A program made the position numbers and the translations under genes. 64,000 nt of DNA, taken from contig OY782746.1 in assembly GCA_963678095.2 (NCBI GenBank), positions 868,001 through 932,000 of the forward strand, written 5' to 3'. This document shows positions 8,805 through 18,005 of this stretch, piece after piece; position 1 is the stretch's first letter; every line of letters begins with the position of its first letter. The notes beneath the pieces are model-generated. The model did no database searches and had not been told where the DNA came from. It saw only the letters and a program-made list of their open reading frames with translations. The DNA is from G963678095 sp963678095 (GTDB lineage: Bacteria > Bacillota > Negativicutes > Selenomonadales > Selenomonadaceae).

Positions 8805-10208
8805 TCAGGCGCGTTTTCCCTGTAAATAACGGTCAATCGCAGCTGCCGCCTTTTTACCGGCTCCCATTGCCAAAATGACAGTGGCCGCCCCCGTCACGAT
8901 ATCTCCACCGGCAAATACGCCCGGTTTCGTCGTCGCACCAGTTTCTTCATCGGCAACAATATTACCGCGCTTGTTGGTTTCCATTCCCGGTGTAGTCGAC
9001 TGCACCAGCGGATTAGGGCCCTGCCCGATTGCCACAATGACCGTATCGACTGCCAGATCAAATTCCGAACCCTCTACCGGGAGCGGACGACGGCGACCGG
9101 AAGCATCCGGCTCACCCAGTTCCATTTTAATGCAGCGCAGTGCCTTCACCCAGCCCTGCTCATCACCAAGAACAGCCACCGGATTATTTAACAGGCAAAA
9201 TTGAATGCCCTCTTCTTTGGCATGATGAACTTCCTCAAGCCGTGCCGGCAGTTCCTCTTCCCCGCGCCGATAAACAATATAGACATTTTCTGCGCCGAGT
9301 CGCAGCGAGGTACGGGCTGCATCCATCGCCACATTGCCGCCACCAACGACAGCGACATTTTTGCCGATGCGGATTGGGGTCGCATGCACAGGAAACTGAT
9401 AGGCCTTCATCAGATTACAACGAGTCAAAAACTCATTGGCAGAATACACCCCGTTTAAATTTTCGCCCGGAATATCCATAAAGCTCGGCAACCCGGCACC
9501 AGTAGCAATAAATACTGCCCCAAAGCCTTCCTCTGTCATCAGTTCATCCACCGTGAATAATTTGCCGGCAACGGCATTGACTTCTATCGCAACGCCCAAT
9601 TTTTTCAAATTATCGATTTCCACCTGAACAATCTTATCCTTCGGCAATCTGAATTCAGGAATTCCATAGGAAAGAACCCCGCCAGCTGTATGTAAGGCTT
9701 CAAAAATTGTCACCTTGTAGCCCAGCTTGGCAAGCTCGCCCGCAGCAGAGAGCCCTGCCGGGCCAGACCCGATAATTGCCACTTTCTGGGCATCGGCGGC
9801 ATATTCGATCGGCTGCACAGGTTCGCCTTTTTCCAAACTGCGATCAGCGGCAAAGCGTTCCAATCGGCCAATAGCCACAGATTCCCCGCGTTTGGCCAAA
9901 ATACAGTATTTTTCACACTGGCTTTCCTGCGGGCACACACGACCACAGACTGCCGGCAAGCTATTTGCTTCCTTGAGCTTACTGATTGCCCCCTCAAAGT
10001 CACGCTCTTTAATCTTCGTGATAAAAGCCGGGATATCGATCTGCACCGGGCAGCCCTGACGGCACTGCGGCACCTTGCAGTTTAGGCAACGTTCGGCTTC
10101 AGCAACAGCAGTTTCCTCGCTGTAGCCAAGGGCGACTTCATCAAAGTTTTTCGCCCGAACCTTAGGGTCCTGTTCCGGCATGCTGTGTTTTTTTAATGAG
10201 AGTGACAT
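8805..10208 (-). CDS. nfnB: NfnB-type NADPH oxidoreductase (GltD-like large subunit)
   Basis: A 467 aa flavoprotein of the glutamate synthase small-subunit family. N-terminal cysteines in CLNCKVPQCRQGCP and CGRVCPQESQCEKYC supply ligands for two [4Fe-4S] clusters. Two dinucleotide folds follow: AIIGSGPAGLSAAGEL for FAD and VVGGGNVAMDAART for NADPH. Its immediate partner upstream is an NfnA-type subunit, overlapping by 16 bases, so the likely product is the NADH-dependent reduced ferredoxin:NADP+ oxidoreductase. That complex bifurcates electrons from NADPH to ferredoxin and NAD+, or works in reverse. A lone sulfide dehydrogenase/GOGAT-like role is less likely because no GltB is nearby. The ATG at 10208 has GGAGG 7 bases upstream; the TTG at 10214 does not suit it. 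Confidence 0.88.
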   Translation of the reverse strand: MSLSLKKHSMPEQDPKVRAKNFDEVALGYSEETAVAEAERCLNCKVPQCRQGCPVQIDIPAFITKIKERDFEGAISKLKEANSLPAVCGRVCPQESQCEKYCILAKRGESVAIGRLERFAADRSLEKGEPVQPIEYAADAQKVAIIGSGPAGLSAAGELAKLGYKVTIFEALHTAGGVLSYGIPEFRLPKDKIVQVEIDNLKKLGVAIEVNAVAGKLFTVDELMTEEGFGAVFIATGAGLPSFMDIPGENLNGVYSANEFLTRCNLMKAYQFPVHATPIRIGKNVAVVGGGNVAMDAARTSLRLGAENVYIVYRRGEEELPARLEEVHHAKEEGIQFCLLNNPVAVLGDEQGWVKALRCIKMELGEPDASGRRRPLPVEGSEFDLAVDTVIVAIGQGPNPLVQSTTPGMETNKRGNIVADEETGATTKPGVFAGGDIVTGAATVILAMGAGKKAAAAIDRYLQGKRA

Positions 10209-11068
10209 TCGCAATCCTCCTCTTTTTTCAGTCCAAGTGTCTGGCAGCGACAGTAGTGCTCATCCGCACTGCTCTCCTGGTCACGATACATCCGTTGGCG
10301 CGCCATAAGCCCCTTAAAATCGACTTTATGCCCATCGAATTCCGGTCCATCAACACAGGCAAATTTTGTATCTTCACCGACCTGCACCCGGCAGCCACCG
10401 CACATTCCCGTACCATCTACCATAATCGGATTCAAGCTTACGATAGTAGGAATATTATACGGGCGTGTAGCCTCCGCTACGCTGCGCATCATTACGACCG
10501 GTCCAATCGCAATAACCTCGGCAATTTTTTCTCCACGGTCAATGATTTGCTGCAGAGCCGTAGTAACAAAGCCCTTGATCCCATAGGAACCATCGTCGGT
10601 TGTAACCAATACTTCATCGCTTACGGCTTTCATCTCGTCCTCAAAAATCAGGATATCCTTGGACTTAGCGCCGAGAATTGAAATAACCTTATTCCCCTGT
10701 TGCTTCATGCCACGGGCAATCGGATATACCGGAGCAACGCCGATGCCGCCGCCAATGCAGACAATCGTCCCCATATCCGGTTCTATATGACTTTTCGTGC
10801 CAAGCGGGCCAACAAGGTCAAGAATCGCCTCCCCTTCTGACAAGGCACCAAGCTGCTTGGTTGACGCCCCCATCTCCTGAAAGATGATCGTAATCGTCCC
10901 GCGCTCGCGGTCGAAATCGGCAATGGTAAGCGGTACCCGTTCCCCGTTCTCATCAACCCGGACAATCACAAACTGACCCGGTTCTGCTTTTTTGGCTATC
11001 CGCGGCGCCTCAAGTTCAAAAAACAAAACTCCCGGCGACAATATTTTTTTACTCAAAATTTTAAACAT
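10193..11068 (-). CDS. nfnA: NfnA-type FAD/NAD-binding oxidoreductase subunit
   Basis: A 291 aa protein of the ferredoxin-NADP reductase/dihydroorotate dehydrogenase electron-transfer family. The FAD-binding part carries RVPLTIADFD at about residue 50, and the NAD part GGGIGVAPVYPIARG at about residue 107. The C-terminal MCGGCRVQV plus a later FACVDGP supply cysteines for a [2Fe-2S] cluster. The very C-terminus adds a Cys/His-rich tail (HYCRCQTLGLKKEEDCECHSH) that goes beyond the minimal family. Good ribosome site (GGAGGAGCG). It overlaps nfnB and follows metF by 84 bases, suggesting one redox and one-carbon transcription unit. Confidence 0.87.
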   Translation of the reverse strand: MFKILSKKILSPGVLFFELEAPRIAKKAEPGQFVIVRVDENGERVPLTIADFDRERGTITIIFQEMGASTKQLGALSEGEAILDLVGPLGTKSHIEPDMGTIVCIGGGIGVAPVYPIARGMKQQGNKVISILGAKSKDILIFEDEMKAVSDEVLVTTDDGSYGIKGFVTTALQQIIDRGEKIAEVIAIGPVVMMRSVAEATRPYNIPTIVSLNPIMVDGTGMCGGCRVQVGEDTKFACVDGPEFDGHKVDFKGLMARQRMYRDQESSADEHYCRCQTLGLKKEEDCECHSH

Positions 11069-11071
11069 AAT

Positions 11072-11152
11072 TCACGCTCCTCCTAAAATGCGAATAAAGT
11101 CGCTGCCACCCGGAAATACTTCGTTTTCCAGGCCGTTGGCCGCCAGACACAT
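11072..11152 (-). CDS. possible 26-aa small ORF between metF and nfnA
   Basis: An ATG directly abuts the metF stop codon (TGA then ATG) and opens a 26-codon frame that closes just before nfnA. The peptide begins MCLAANGLENE and ends DFIRILGGA. It fills almost the whole metF-nfnA gap, and GCGGGAAA upstream could act as a weak ribosome site. I recognise no family, and a frame this short may be chance. Confidence 0.25.
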   Translation of the reverse strand: MCLAANGLENEVFPGGSDFIRILGGA

Positions 11153-11902
11153 TCATTTTCCCGCAAAGACACCCTGCAGATAAGCCAACAGATTCGTCTT
11201 TATCGGCATAAGATAGATATTGGTTTCCTTTTTTTCAACAAACTCAAGTACCCGGCGGGAAAAATCAATATTCCAGTCCAAGGTCGGCTGAAAGCTTCTC
11301 GGAAAAACCACATTATTTTTTGTTTCCCAATAATTCACAGACCGTTCTGACATGACCGGGGAAACGCCCCAGTAAACCTCTACACCATTGAGAATTTCCT
11401 CATAAATCTCCAGATAACGCAGATCAAAGAACGGCTGGGTAAAAAATCCGGCGGCTCCAGCCTGCAATTTGCGGCGAATATTATAACGCTCCTCGCGCAT
11501 ACTGCTGCGATACTGATCGATGCCGGCAAAAACCTTGATATGCGGCAATTCCTCGCGAAATTTGCGAATCACATCCGTACTGACCGTCGGATAAATTTTG
11601 TGCGACATGTCCTGCGGCGGATCACCGGTAATGACAAGGACCTCATTTATTGCATGATCCAGGAGATATGCAGCCATCGGCAGCGGCTTATCCAGATCAA
11701 TATCAATGGCCCGGATATGCGGCATAACCGAGGGGAAATAACGCTGAGCTACCGATGCCCCGACCCAGCTGCGTACATCGTAGCGCAAAAGCTCCGGAAC
11801 ATTGATAAGATCAATGCATTTGAAATTCGCGCGCAAGAGCTCAAGCTCTTCAGCCAGCGCCAGCTCACTGCGCGGCACAAGTTCTACAGATATTCTAGTC
11901 AT
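11153..11902 (-). CDS. metF: methylenetetrahydrofolate reductase (MetF family, short)
   Basis: A 249 aa TIM-barrel flavoprotein expected to reduce 5,10-methylene-THF to 5-methyl-THF. Visible family features are VSVELVPR-like beginning (ISVELVPRSE), LVITGDPP at about residue 93, and GAAGFFTQPFFD near residue 155, where the Q and F residues line the folate site. It is shorter than the usual ~290 aa form, with a compact N-terminus. No metV gene lies next to it. The neighbours fhs, folD (upstream) and nfnAB (downstream) place it in one-carbon metabolism and suggest electron supply through NADH, ferredoxin or NADPH. RBS AGGAGG precedes the ATG. Confidence 0.83.
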   Translation of the reverse strand: MTRISVELVPRSELALAEELELLRANFKCIDLINVPELLRYDVRSWVGASVAQRYFPSVMPHIRAIDIDLDKPLPMAAYLLDHAINEVLVITGDPPQDMSHKIYPTVSTDVIRKFREELPHIKVFAGIDQYRSSMREERYNIRRKLQAGAAGFFTQPFFDLRYLEIYEEILNGVEVYWGVSPVMSERSVNYWETKNNVVFPRSFQPTLDWNIDFSRRVLEFVEKKETNIYLMPIKTNLLAYLQGVFAGK

Positions 11903-11931
11903 AAATACCTCCTGATAGCAATATAGCAGTT

Positions 11932-13599
11932 TTAAAACAGTCCAGAGATTTTTCCGTCATTCGTGATGTCCATGTTCTCTGCTGCCGGATGTTTTGGCAG
12001 CCCAGGCATCGTCAAAATATTGCCCGTCAGGGCAACAATAAAACCGGCTCCAGCCGAAAGCCGGATTTCACGAACCGTAATGCGGAACCCAGATGGACGG
12101 CCAAGCTTCGTCGCATCATCGCTGAGCGAATACTGCGTTTTAGCCATGCAGACCGGCATTTTATCAAGGCCAAGTTCCTCAAGTTCCGCAATCGATTTCT
12201 TGGCCGGGGCTGTGAAATCCACTCCGTCAGCGCCGTATATTTCCCGGGCAATTGCTTCTATTTTAGCCGGAATCGAATCTTCCGCCTCGTAGATATATTT
12301 GAAATCGCTTGGCTGCTGTGTTGCTTGCAATACCTTCTCCGCCAAAGCGATACCGCCTTCACCGCCCTTGGCCCAGACTTCCGACAAAGCCACCTGTGCT
12401 CCCATTTCATTGCATTTACGCTCAACATATGCCAATTCTTCCTGGGTATCCGTCGGGAAAGCATTGATTGCCACAACAACCGGCAAGCCAAACTTATGAA
12501 TATTTTCAATGTGCTTCGTCAAATTCGACAGCCCACCCTCAAGCGCCTTCATATCAAGCTTCGTCAACTCGGACTTTGGCATTCCACCGTGCATCTTCAG
12601 AGCCCGCACCGTGGCAACGATGACAACCGCGTCGGGATGAATCCCGGCAAAACGACATTTAATATCGAGGAATTTTTCAGCACCGAGATCAGCGCCAAAA
12701 CCGGCTTCTGTAACAACAACATCCGCCAGCTTCAGGGCAAATTTCGTTGCCATCACACTGTTGCAGCCATGAGCAATATTAGCAAACGGCCCCCCATGAA
12801 TAAATGCCGGCGTCCCTTCGATGGTCTGAACAAGATTCGGCTTAATCGCATCCTTAAATAGCAGTGTCAACGCTCCTGTCACACCTAATTCATCAGCCCG
12901 CACCGGCCGGCCTGAGCGAGTATAGGCAACAACGATTTTCCCCAGGCGCTGTTTCATATCATCAAGGTCTGCCGCCAGGCACAAAATCGCCATCATTTCC
13001 GAAGCTACCGTTATATCAAAGCCAGTTTCCCGTGGCACCCCATGCGCCTTCCCCCCCATGCCGCAGACGATGTTGCGCAGCGCACGGTCATTCAAATCCA
13101 GCACCCGCCGCCAAGTAATGCGACGCACATCAATATCAAGTTCATTTCCCTGCTGCAAATGATTGTCGAGCACGGCGGCCAGCAGATTATGAGCCGTGGT
13201 AATTGCATGGAAATCGCCCGTAAAGTGAAGGTTGATATCCTCCATTGGTAAAACCTGCGCATATCCGCCACCGGCAGCTCCGCCTTTAAGTCCGAAGCAC
13301 GGTCCAAGGGATGGTTCGCGCAGCGCTACGGCGACTTTTTTGCCCATCTTATGAAAGGCATCGCCAAGGCCCACGCTTGTCGTCGTTTTTCCTTCGCCTG
13401 CCGGCGTCGGATTGATCGCTGTCACGAGAATCAGTTTCCCATCCGGCCGATTTTGCAGCCGGCTCCACGCTTCCAAAGATATCTTAGCCTTATATTTTCC
13501 GTAAAACTCCAGGTCATCTGCCGAAAGTTCAAGTTTTTCCGCCACTTCTGCAATCGGACGGATTACTGCTTCCTGTGCTATTTCTACATCACTCTTCAT
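11932..13599 (-). CDS. fhs: formate-tetrahydrofolate ligase
   Basis: A 555 aa ATP-dependent enzyme making 10-formyl-THF from formate. The phosphate-binding loop TPAGEGKT is at about residues 65-72. Other strongly conserved segments are EPSLGPCFGLKGGAAGGG, FTGDFHAI, FIHGGPFANIAHGCNS and EAGFGADLGAEKF. Length is typical. It sits between folD (upstream) and metF (downstream) on the same strand with short gaps, so formate can be carried through methenyl- and methylene- to methyl-THF by adjacent genes. This could serve the methyl branch of acetogenesis, or purine and methionine synthesis; the window does not contain the carbonyl-branch genes. Confidence 0.96.
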   Translation of the reverse strand: MKSDVEIAQEAVIRPIAEVAEKLELSADDLEFYGKYKAKISLEAWSRLQNRPDGKLILVTAINPTPAGEGKTTTSVGLGDAFHKMGKKVAVALREPSLGPCFGLKGGAAGGGYAQVLPMEDINLHFTGDFHAITTAHNLLAAVLDNHLQQGNELDIDVRRITWRRVLDLNDRALRNIVCGMGGKAHGVPRETGFDITVASEMMAILCLAADLDDMKQRLGKIVVAYTRSGRPVRADELGVTGALTLLFKDAIKPNLVQTIEGTPAFIHGGPFANIAHGCNSVMATKFALKLADVVVTEAGFGADLGAEKFLDIKCRFAGIHPDAVVIVATVRALKMHGGMPKSELTKLDMKALEGGLSNLTKHIENIHKFGLPVVVAINAFPTDTQEELAYVERKCNEMGAQVALSEVWAKGGEGGIALAEKVLQATQQPSDFKYIYEAEDSIPAKIEAIAREIYGADGVDFTAPAKKSIAELEELGLDKMPVCMAKTQYSLSDDATKLGRPSGFRITVREIRLSAGAGFIVALTGNILTMPGLPKHPAAENMDITNDGKISGLF

Positions 13600-13661
13600 A
13601 AAAATCTGCCTCCCCGCGTTTTTCAGTCTATGTATTTTTAAATATCCCGGTCCAGTGCAGC

Positions 13662-14528
13662 TTATTTCCCCGCAAGCTGCAGCGTAGCAGCTGTAACGGT
13701 ATTTTCCATCAACATCGCAATTGTCAGGAGTCCGACGCCACCTGGCACCGGTGTAATTGCTCCGGCAACAGCTTCGACCGCTGAAAAATCAACATCGCCC
13801 GTAAGTTTTTTAGGTGCAATGCGATTGATACCGACATCAATGACAGCAGCTCCCGGTTTCACCATATCGGCTGTCACAAAGTTTGGCCGGCCAATTGCCA
13901 CAACCAAAATATCTGCCTGCCGCGTGATTTCCGCCAAGTTTTTTGTCCGTGAATGACAAATCGTTACCGTCGCATGGCGAGCCAATAAAAGATGCATCAT
14001 TGGCTTGCCGACGATATTGCTGCGACCAATGACAACCGCATGTTTACCCGCAATTTCAATCCCTGCCAATTCGAGCATTCGAATACAGCCCATCGGCGTA
14101 CAGGGAACAAGCTGTTCCTGTCCCGTAGCGAGCCGTCCGGCATTGACCGGGTGAAATCCATCCACATCTTTCTTCGGGGCAATGCGCTCTAAAATTTCTG
14201 CTTCAGAGGACTGAATCTGTTCGGGCAGCGGCAATTGAACAAGAATCCCATGAATTTGCTCATTGCTGTTGAGGGCATCAATCTGCGCCAGCAGCTCCTC
14301 TTTTGTCGTCGTTGCCTTCATTTCAATGACTTCCGAATAGATACCAAGTTCTTCGCAGGCCCGATGCTTATTCGCTACATAGACCTTAGAGGCCGCATTC
14401 TCGCCAACGATAATTACCGCGAGCCCCGGTGTCACCTGATACTTTTGTTCGAGCTCTACTACCTTGAGCTTTACCGCGGCTTTGATTTGCGCCGCAAAAA
14501 CTTTGCCTTCCAATACTCTTGCTGTCAT
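13662..14528 (-). CDS. folD: methylenetetrahydrofolate dehydrogenase / cyclohydrolase
   Basis: A 288 aa bifunctional enzyme linking 10-formyl-, methenyl- and methylene-THF. The active-site region shows YVANKHRACEELGI with the catalytic lysine, followed by VQLPLPEQ and DVDGFHPVNAGRL. The dinucleotide fold has VIGRSNIVGKPM, and the C-terminal signature VPGGVGLLTIAMLMENT is complete. It is the first folate gene of the fhs-metF block and follows the ubiA-like gene by about 50 bases on the same strand. Confidence 0.95.
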   Translation of the reverse strand: MTARVLEGKVFAAQIKAAVKLKVVELEQKYQVTPGLAVIIVGENAASKVYVANKHRACEELGIYSEVIEMKATTTKEELLAQIDALNSNEQIHGILVQLPLPEQIQSSEAEILERIAPKKDVDGFHPVNAGRLATGQEQLVPCTPMGCIRMLELAGIEIAGKHAVVIGRSNIVGKPMMHLLLARHATVTICHSRTKNLAEITRQADILVVAIGRPNFVTADMVKPGAAVIDVGINRIAPKKLTGDVDFSAVEAVAGAITPVPGGVGLLTIAMLMENTVTAATLQLAGK

Positions 14529-14582
14529 ATCTCATCCTCCATAATAAAACATTTATCACAACTGCCGGCAACGGCTGCTCCG

Positions 14583-15434
14583 TCAGGCGCCGATAAGGCT
14601 CCATACCGTAAATAAAAATACAGCTATAGCGACAATACCATTGCGCATAAAATAAATCTGTGTTACCCGGCTAAAATCGCTTGCTGACACAATACTGTGC
14701 TGATAGAGCAAGGTCAACAGGGAAATTCCGACCCCAATATAATAAACCGATGCCAGAGAAAACAACAGCCCCGTGCCAATAAAGCAAAAAAAGCTGACGG
14801 CGTGCATGACTTTAGCAATCCGCAAGGCTCCGACTGCTGTGAATTTTGTCGCCATCGAATGCAATCCTTGCTGTTTATCAAAGGCCTCATCCTGACAGCC
14901 GTAGACAACATCAAACCCGGCAATCCAAAAGCAGACAGCGAAACATAAGATCACAACTCCCAGGCTGAGTTCCCCTCTTATGGCCATATAGCCACCAGCC
15001 GGAGCCATAGCCAGCGCTACCCCAAGCACGAGATGACACAGACAGGTAATCCGCTTCATATACGGATAAATGATAAAGGGAAATATGGCGATTGGCACCA
15101 ATTTGATACAGATTGGTGCCAGCTGTAAAACGGCTCCCAAAAAAATCCCCAAACTGAAAATAATCAACACCACGGCTTCCGCAACCGTAACCTCACCGGT
15201 TACCATCGGGCGCTTTGTAAACCGCGGATGCAGCTTGTCATATTTCAAATCGATCAGATTATCAAGGGCCAGAGCAGCGCTACGAGCACCGACCATTGCC
15301 ATCGTTATCCAAAATAAATCCCAGCCATCCGGCAAGCCCTGTGCCGCCAGAAAAGCTCCCATGTAGGCAAATGGCAGAGCAAAAATAGAATGATGCAGCG
15401 CTATATTATTGACATGTGCTGATAATTTACTCAA
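14583..15434 (-). CDS. UbiA-family prenyltransferase (MqnP/4-hydroxybenzoate type)
   Basis: A 283 aa integral membrane prenyltransferase with about 8 predicted helices. The first Asp-rich motif is LALDNLIDLKYD at about residues 55-66, and the second region reads DVVYGCQDEAFDKQQGLHS at about residues 174-193. These bind the Mg-diphosphate of the polyprenyl donor. It overlaps the UbiD-like gene by 8 bases, so the two act together in quinone ring prenylation and decarboxylation. In bacteria using the futalosine route such pairs are the MqnP and MqnL-type proteins; a ubiquinone role is unlikely in an anaerobic Firmicute. Start is TTG at 15434. Confidence 0.85.
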   Translation of the reverse strand: MSKLSAHVNNIALHHSIFALPFAYMGAFLAAQGLPDGWDLFWITMAMVGARSAALALDNLIDLKYDKLHPRFTKRPMVTGEVTVAEAVVLIIFSLGIFLGAVLQLAPICIKLVPIAIFPFIIYPYMKRITCLCHLVLGVALAMAPAGGYMAIRGELSLGVVILCFAVCFWIAGFDVVYGCQDEAFDKQQGLHSMATKFTAVGALRIAKVMHAVSFFCFIGTGLLFSLASVYYIGVGISLLTLLYQHSIVSASDFSRVTQIYFMRNGIVAIAVFLFTVWSLIGA

Positions 15435-16887
15435 GACCTAGACCCTGCCATTTCTCATCCACCATTTTCTTAACCTCATCGCTCATGACGATCTCATCCG
15501 GCCATTCACGCGTATGTCCCTCTTGCGGCCAGGACTTTGTCGCATCAATCCCAACTTTTGTTCCCCATTGCGGCTGCGGCGAAGAATGATCCAAAACATC
15601 GAGCGGCCCATCCACCATCACAATATCCTGCCGGGCATCAATATTGTTAAATACCCGCCACCATACCTCTTGCTCATCTTGCACATTGACATGCTCATCG
15701 ACGACAATAATCATCTTGGTAAACATCATCTGCCCCATGCCCCAAATTGCCTGCATGACTTTTTTTGCCTGCTGCGGATACGATTTTTTAATGGATACCA
15801 TTGCACAATTATGGAATACCCCCGCTAACGGAAGATTAATATCCTTGATTTCTGGCAGCATCTGTTGCAGCAGTGGCAGGAAAATACGTTCTGTCGCCTT
15901 GGCGATATAGCAGTCCTCCATCGGCGGCTTGCCAACAATCGTCGACGGGTAAATCGGATTTTTCCGATGTGTTATACAGGTGATATGAAAGACCGGATAT
16001 TCATCCGCCAGAGAATAGTACCCCGTATGATCACCAAAGGGGCCCTCACGGCGCATTTCGTCGATCTTCACATACCCTTCAAGCACGATTTCACTATGTG
16101 CCGGAACTTCAACATCAACCGTTTCACATTTGATCATTTCCACGGATTTTTTGCGCAGCATACCGGCAAATACCATTTCATCAATATCTCTTGGCAGTGG
16201 TGCCGTAGCCGCATAGGTAAGCACCGGATCCGTGCCGATAGCTACAGCCACTTCAATTTTATCCTTGCCAAGTTCGCGATGCGCCCGAAAATTCTCCGCA
16301 CCATTTTTATGAATGTGCCAGTGCATGCCTGTGGTCTGCCCGTCGTATTTCTGCAGTCGATACATACCGACATTGCGTTTGCCCGTCTTAGGATTTTTCG
16401 TGAAGACCAGCGGCAATGTGATAAACGGACCGCCATCCTGCGGCCAGCAGGTAAGAATCGGAAATTTATCGAGTGAGGGCTGATCCTTGATAATAACTTC
16501 CTTACAGGGACCATGCTTCACATATTTAGGGAAATTAATTGCCTGTTTTGCCGTCGGCAAAATAGACACCAAATCCATTTTTCGTTCCAAAGAAATATAG
16601 GGAAGTTTCAAAATATCACGCAGGCGCTCGGCAATATCATCCACCTTATCGACACCGAAAGCAATTGCCATCCGCTCCATACTGCCAAAAGCATTCATCA
16701 GTACAGGAACATCATAACCCTTGACATTTTCAAATAGCAGAGCAATATTTTTATTTCCTTCCATTTTCGATACGCGATCGGTAATCTCCGTGATCTCCAG
16801 CTCACAGTCCACTGGAGTTGTAATCCTTTTAAGCAGGCCGCGCGTTTCCAGCTCAGCCATAAATTCTCTCAAATCTTTAAAAGCCAA
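15427..16887 (-). CDS. UbiD-family decarboxylase (menaquinone-type)
   Basis: A 486 aa prenylated-FMN-dependent decarboxylase homolog. Visible family features include GMYRLQKYDGQTTGMHWHIHK, a central EGPFGDHTGYYS block with the conserved Glu/Asp residues, and SVMERM-like SMERMAIAFG near residue 68. Length matches UbiD/MqnL proteins. The UbiX-type flavin prenyltransferase needed for the cofactor is not in the window. Start is TTG at 16887 with AGGAGC 7 bases upstream. Gene order tatA-tatA-tatC-ubiD-ubiA, all with short gaps, suggests a shared transcript. I infer a role in menaquinone synthesis through the futalosine pathway. Confidence 0.85.
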   Translation of the reverse strand: MAFKDLREFMAELETRGLLKRITTPVDCELEITEITDRVSKMEGNKNIALLFENVKGYDVPVLMNAFGSMERMAIAFGVDKVDDIAERLRDILKLPYISLERKMDLVSILPTAKQAINFPKYVKHGPCKEVIIKDQPSLDKFPILTCWPQDGGPFITLPLVFTKNPKTGKRNVGMYRLQKYDGQTTGMHWHIHKNGAENFRAHRELGKDKIEVAVAIGTDPVLTYAATAPLPRDIDEMVFAGMLRKKSVEMIKCETVDVEVPAHSEIVLEGYVKIDEMRREGPFGDHTGYYSLADEYPVFHITCITHRKNPIYPSTIVGKPPMEDCYIAKATERIFLPLLQQMLPEIKDINLPLAGVFHNCAMVSIKKSYPQQAKKVMQAIWGMGQMMFTKMIIVVDEHVNVQDEQEVWWRVFNNIDARQDIVMVDGPLDVLDHSSPQPQWGTKVGIDATKSWPQEGHTREWPDEIVMSDEVKKMVDEKWQGLGLE

Positions 16888-16902
16888 AATATTGCTCCTC
16901 TC

Positions 16903-17685
16903 TTATTTTCGCAAAATAAATCGAACGATAAACCAGCTGATTTCATACAATAAAATCATTGGCACGGCAATCATCGACTGGGAAAACACATCCGGTGTGG
17001 GGGAAATGACTGCCCCAATGACAAAGGCCATAAAAATAACAATCCGCTGCTTTTTCCACAAAAAAGCAGAACCAACAATGCCAAATTTAGCTAAAATTAC
17101 AATAATCAACGGCAACTCAAAAATAACACCAAAAGGCAAAACAAAAGCTATAACAAAATCAAGATATTTGCCTACAGAAAGCAGTGGTTGCAATTCCGCC
17201 GAGCCAAAATCCAGGAAAAATTTCACCGCCAAGGGCATGACAAAAAAAAGTGAAAACGCCAGCCCGATTAAAAAAAGGCCGGCCGATGTCGGTACTAAAA
17301 CCCCTAAAAAGACGCGTTCTCTTATGGTCAATGCCGGTAAAAAAAAGCGCCAAATCTGATAAAAAACTACGGGCAAAGACAACAGAAAGCCTGAAAACAA
17401 TGCCACCTTTAGATATGTAAAAAAAGCCTCCGCTGGCTGCATATAGTAAAGCCGCCCTGCCGGCAAAGTCAAATAATGCATGATATCCTCAATAAAAAAA
17501 TAGCAGATGCAACTGCCAATGCCAACAGCTAATATCGAGTAAATCAGGCGCCGCCGCAACTCTTCCAAGTGCCGCAGCAGTGTCATATTCCCCTGTTGCT
17601 CTTCACCCTCCTGCTCTGTTGCCGCCACAGCTGGCAATGCAGAGTCATCTGCCTGATATCCCTCTGTTTCTTTTTCCTGCACCAT
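16903..17685 (-). CDS. tatC: Sec-independent translocase TatC
   Basis: The 260 aa receptor subunit of the twin-arginine export system. After a 30-residue acidic cytoplasmic lead comes the conserved HLEELRRRLIYS, then six predicted membrane segments with FFTYLKVALFSGF and the ISPTPDVFSQ motif before helix 5. The acidic N-terminal extension (QEGEEQQG) is longer than usual. It lies 18 bases after the second tatA, so both TatA-type pores and the receptor are co-encoded. Substrates would be folded, often metal-cofactor-bearing proteins carrying RR signal peptides. Confidence 0.94.
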   Translation of the reverse strand: MVQEKETEGYQADDSALPAVAATEQEGEEQQGNMTLLRHLEELRRRLIYSILAVGIGSCICYFFIEDIMHYLTLPAGRLYYMQPAEAFFTYLKVALFSGFLLSLPVVFYQIWRFFLPALTIRERVFLGVLVPTSAGLFLIGLAFSLFFVMPLAVKFFLDFGSAELQPLLSVGKYLDFVIAFVLPFGVIFELPLIIVILAKFGIVGSAFLWKKQRIVIFMAFVIGAVISPTPDVFSQSMIAVPMILLYEISWFIVRFILRK

Positions 17686-17703
17686 TACATTTCCCCGCTT
17701 CGC

Positions 17704-17877
17704 TTACGATTTATCAACAGTCTCTTGCTTTTCCACCGGTTTTTCCACCTGTGCCGTTTTAAACTCATTAATGCTCCGCCCAACTGCCCGGCCAATTTCC
17801 GGCAATTTTCCCGGCCCGAAGACTACAAGTGCAATAATCAAAATCAACACCAGTTCTGGTGCAGCAATTCCCATCAT
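17704..17877 (-). CDS. tatA: TatA/TatE-family pore subunit (short copy)
   Basis: A 57 aa protein with a single N-terminal membrane helix beginning MMGIAAPELVLILII, the hinge FGPGKLPEIGRA, an amphipathic helix and a short charged tail. AGGAGGAA stands 6-8 bases before the first ATG. It is one of two adjacent TatA homologs in front of tatC. Both share the FGPGKLPEIG hinge, so neither is obviously a TatB. This copy has a shorter tail than the one at 18006-18230. Confidence 0.9.
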   Translation of the reverse strand: MMGIAAPELVLILIIALVVFGPGKLPEIGRAVGRSINEFKTAQVEKPVEKQETVDKS

Positions 17878-17966
17878 CAAAGATTCCTCCTAATATATTA
17901 AGATTCTTTTCATGTTTACTATTATACAATCACCGAAAATAAAACACAACGTCAGACGGATATAGT

Positions 17967-18000
17967 AAAAATCGCCTTTGCCTGGGCAAAGACGATTTTT
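17967..18000 (-). terminator. terminator between the two tatA genes
   Basis: On the minus strand AAAATCGTCTTTGCC pairs with GGCAAAGGCGATTTT across a 2-4 base loop and runs into TTTTT. It follows the first tatA stop by 6 bases, so the second tatA-tatC may be partly uncoupled from the first tatA. Confidence 0.75.
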
Positions 18001-18005
18001 GTATA

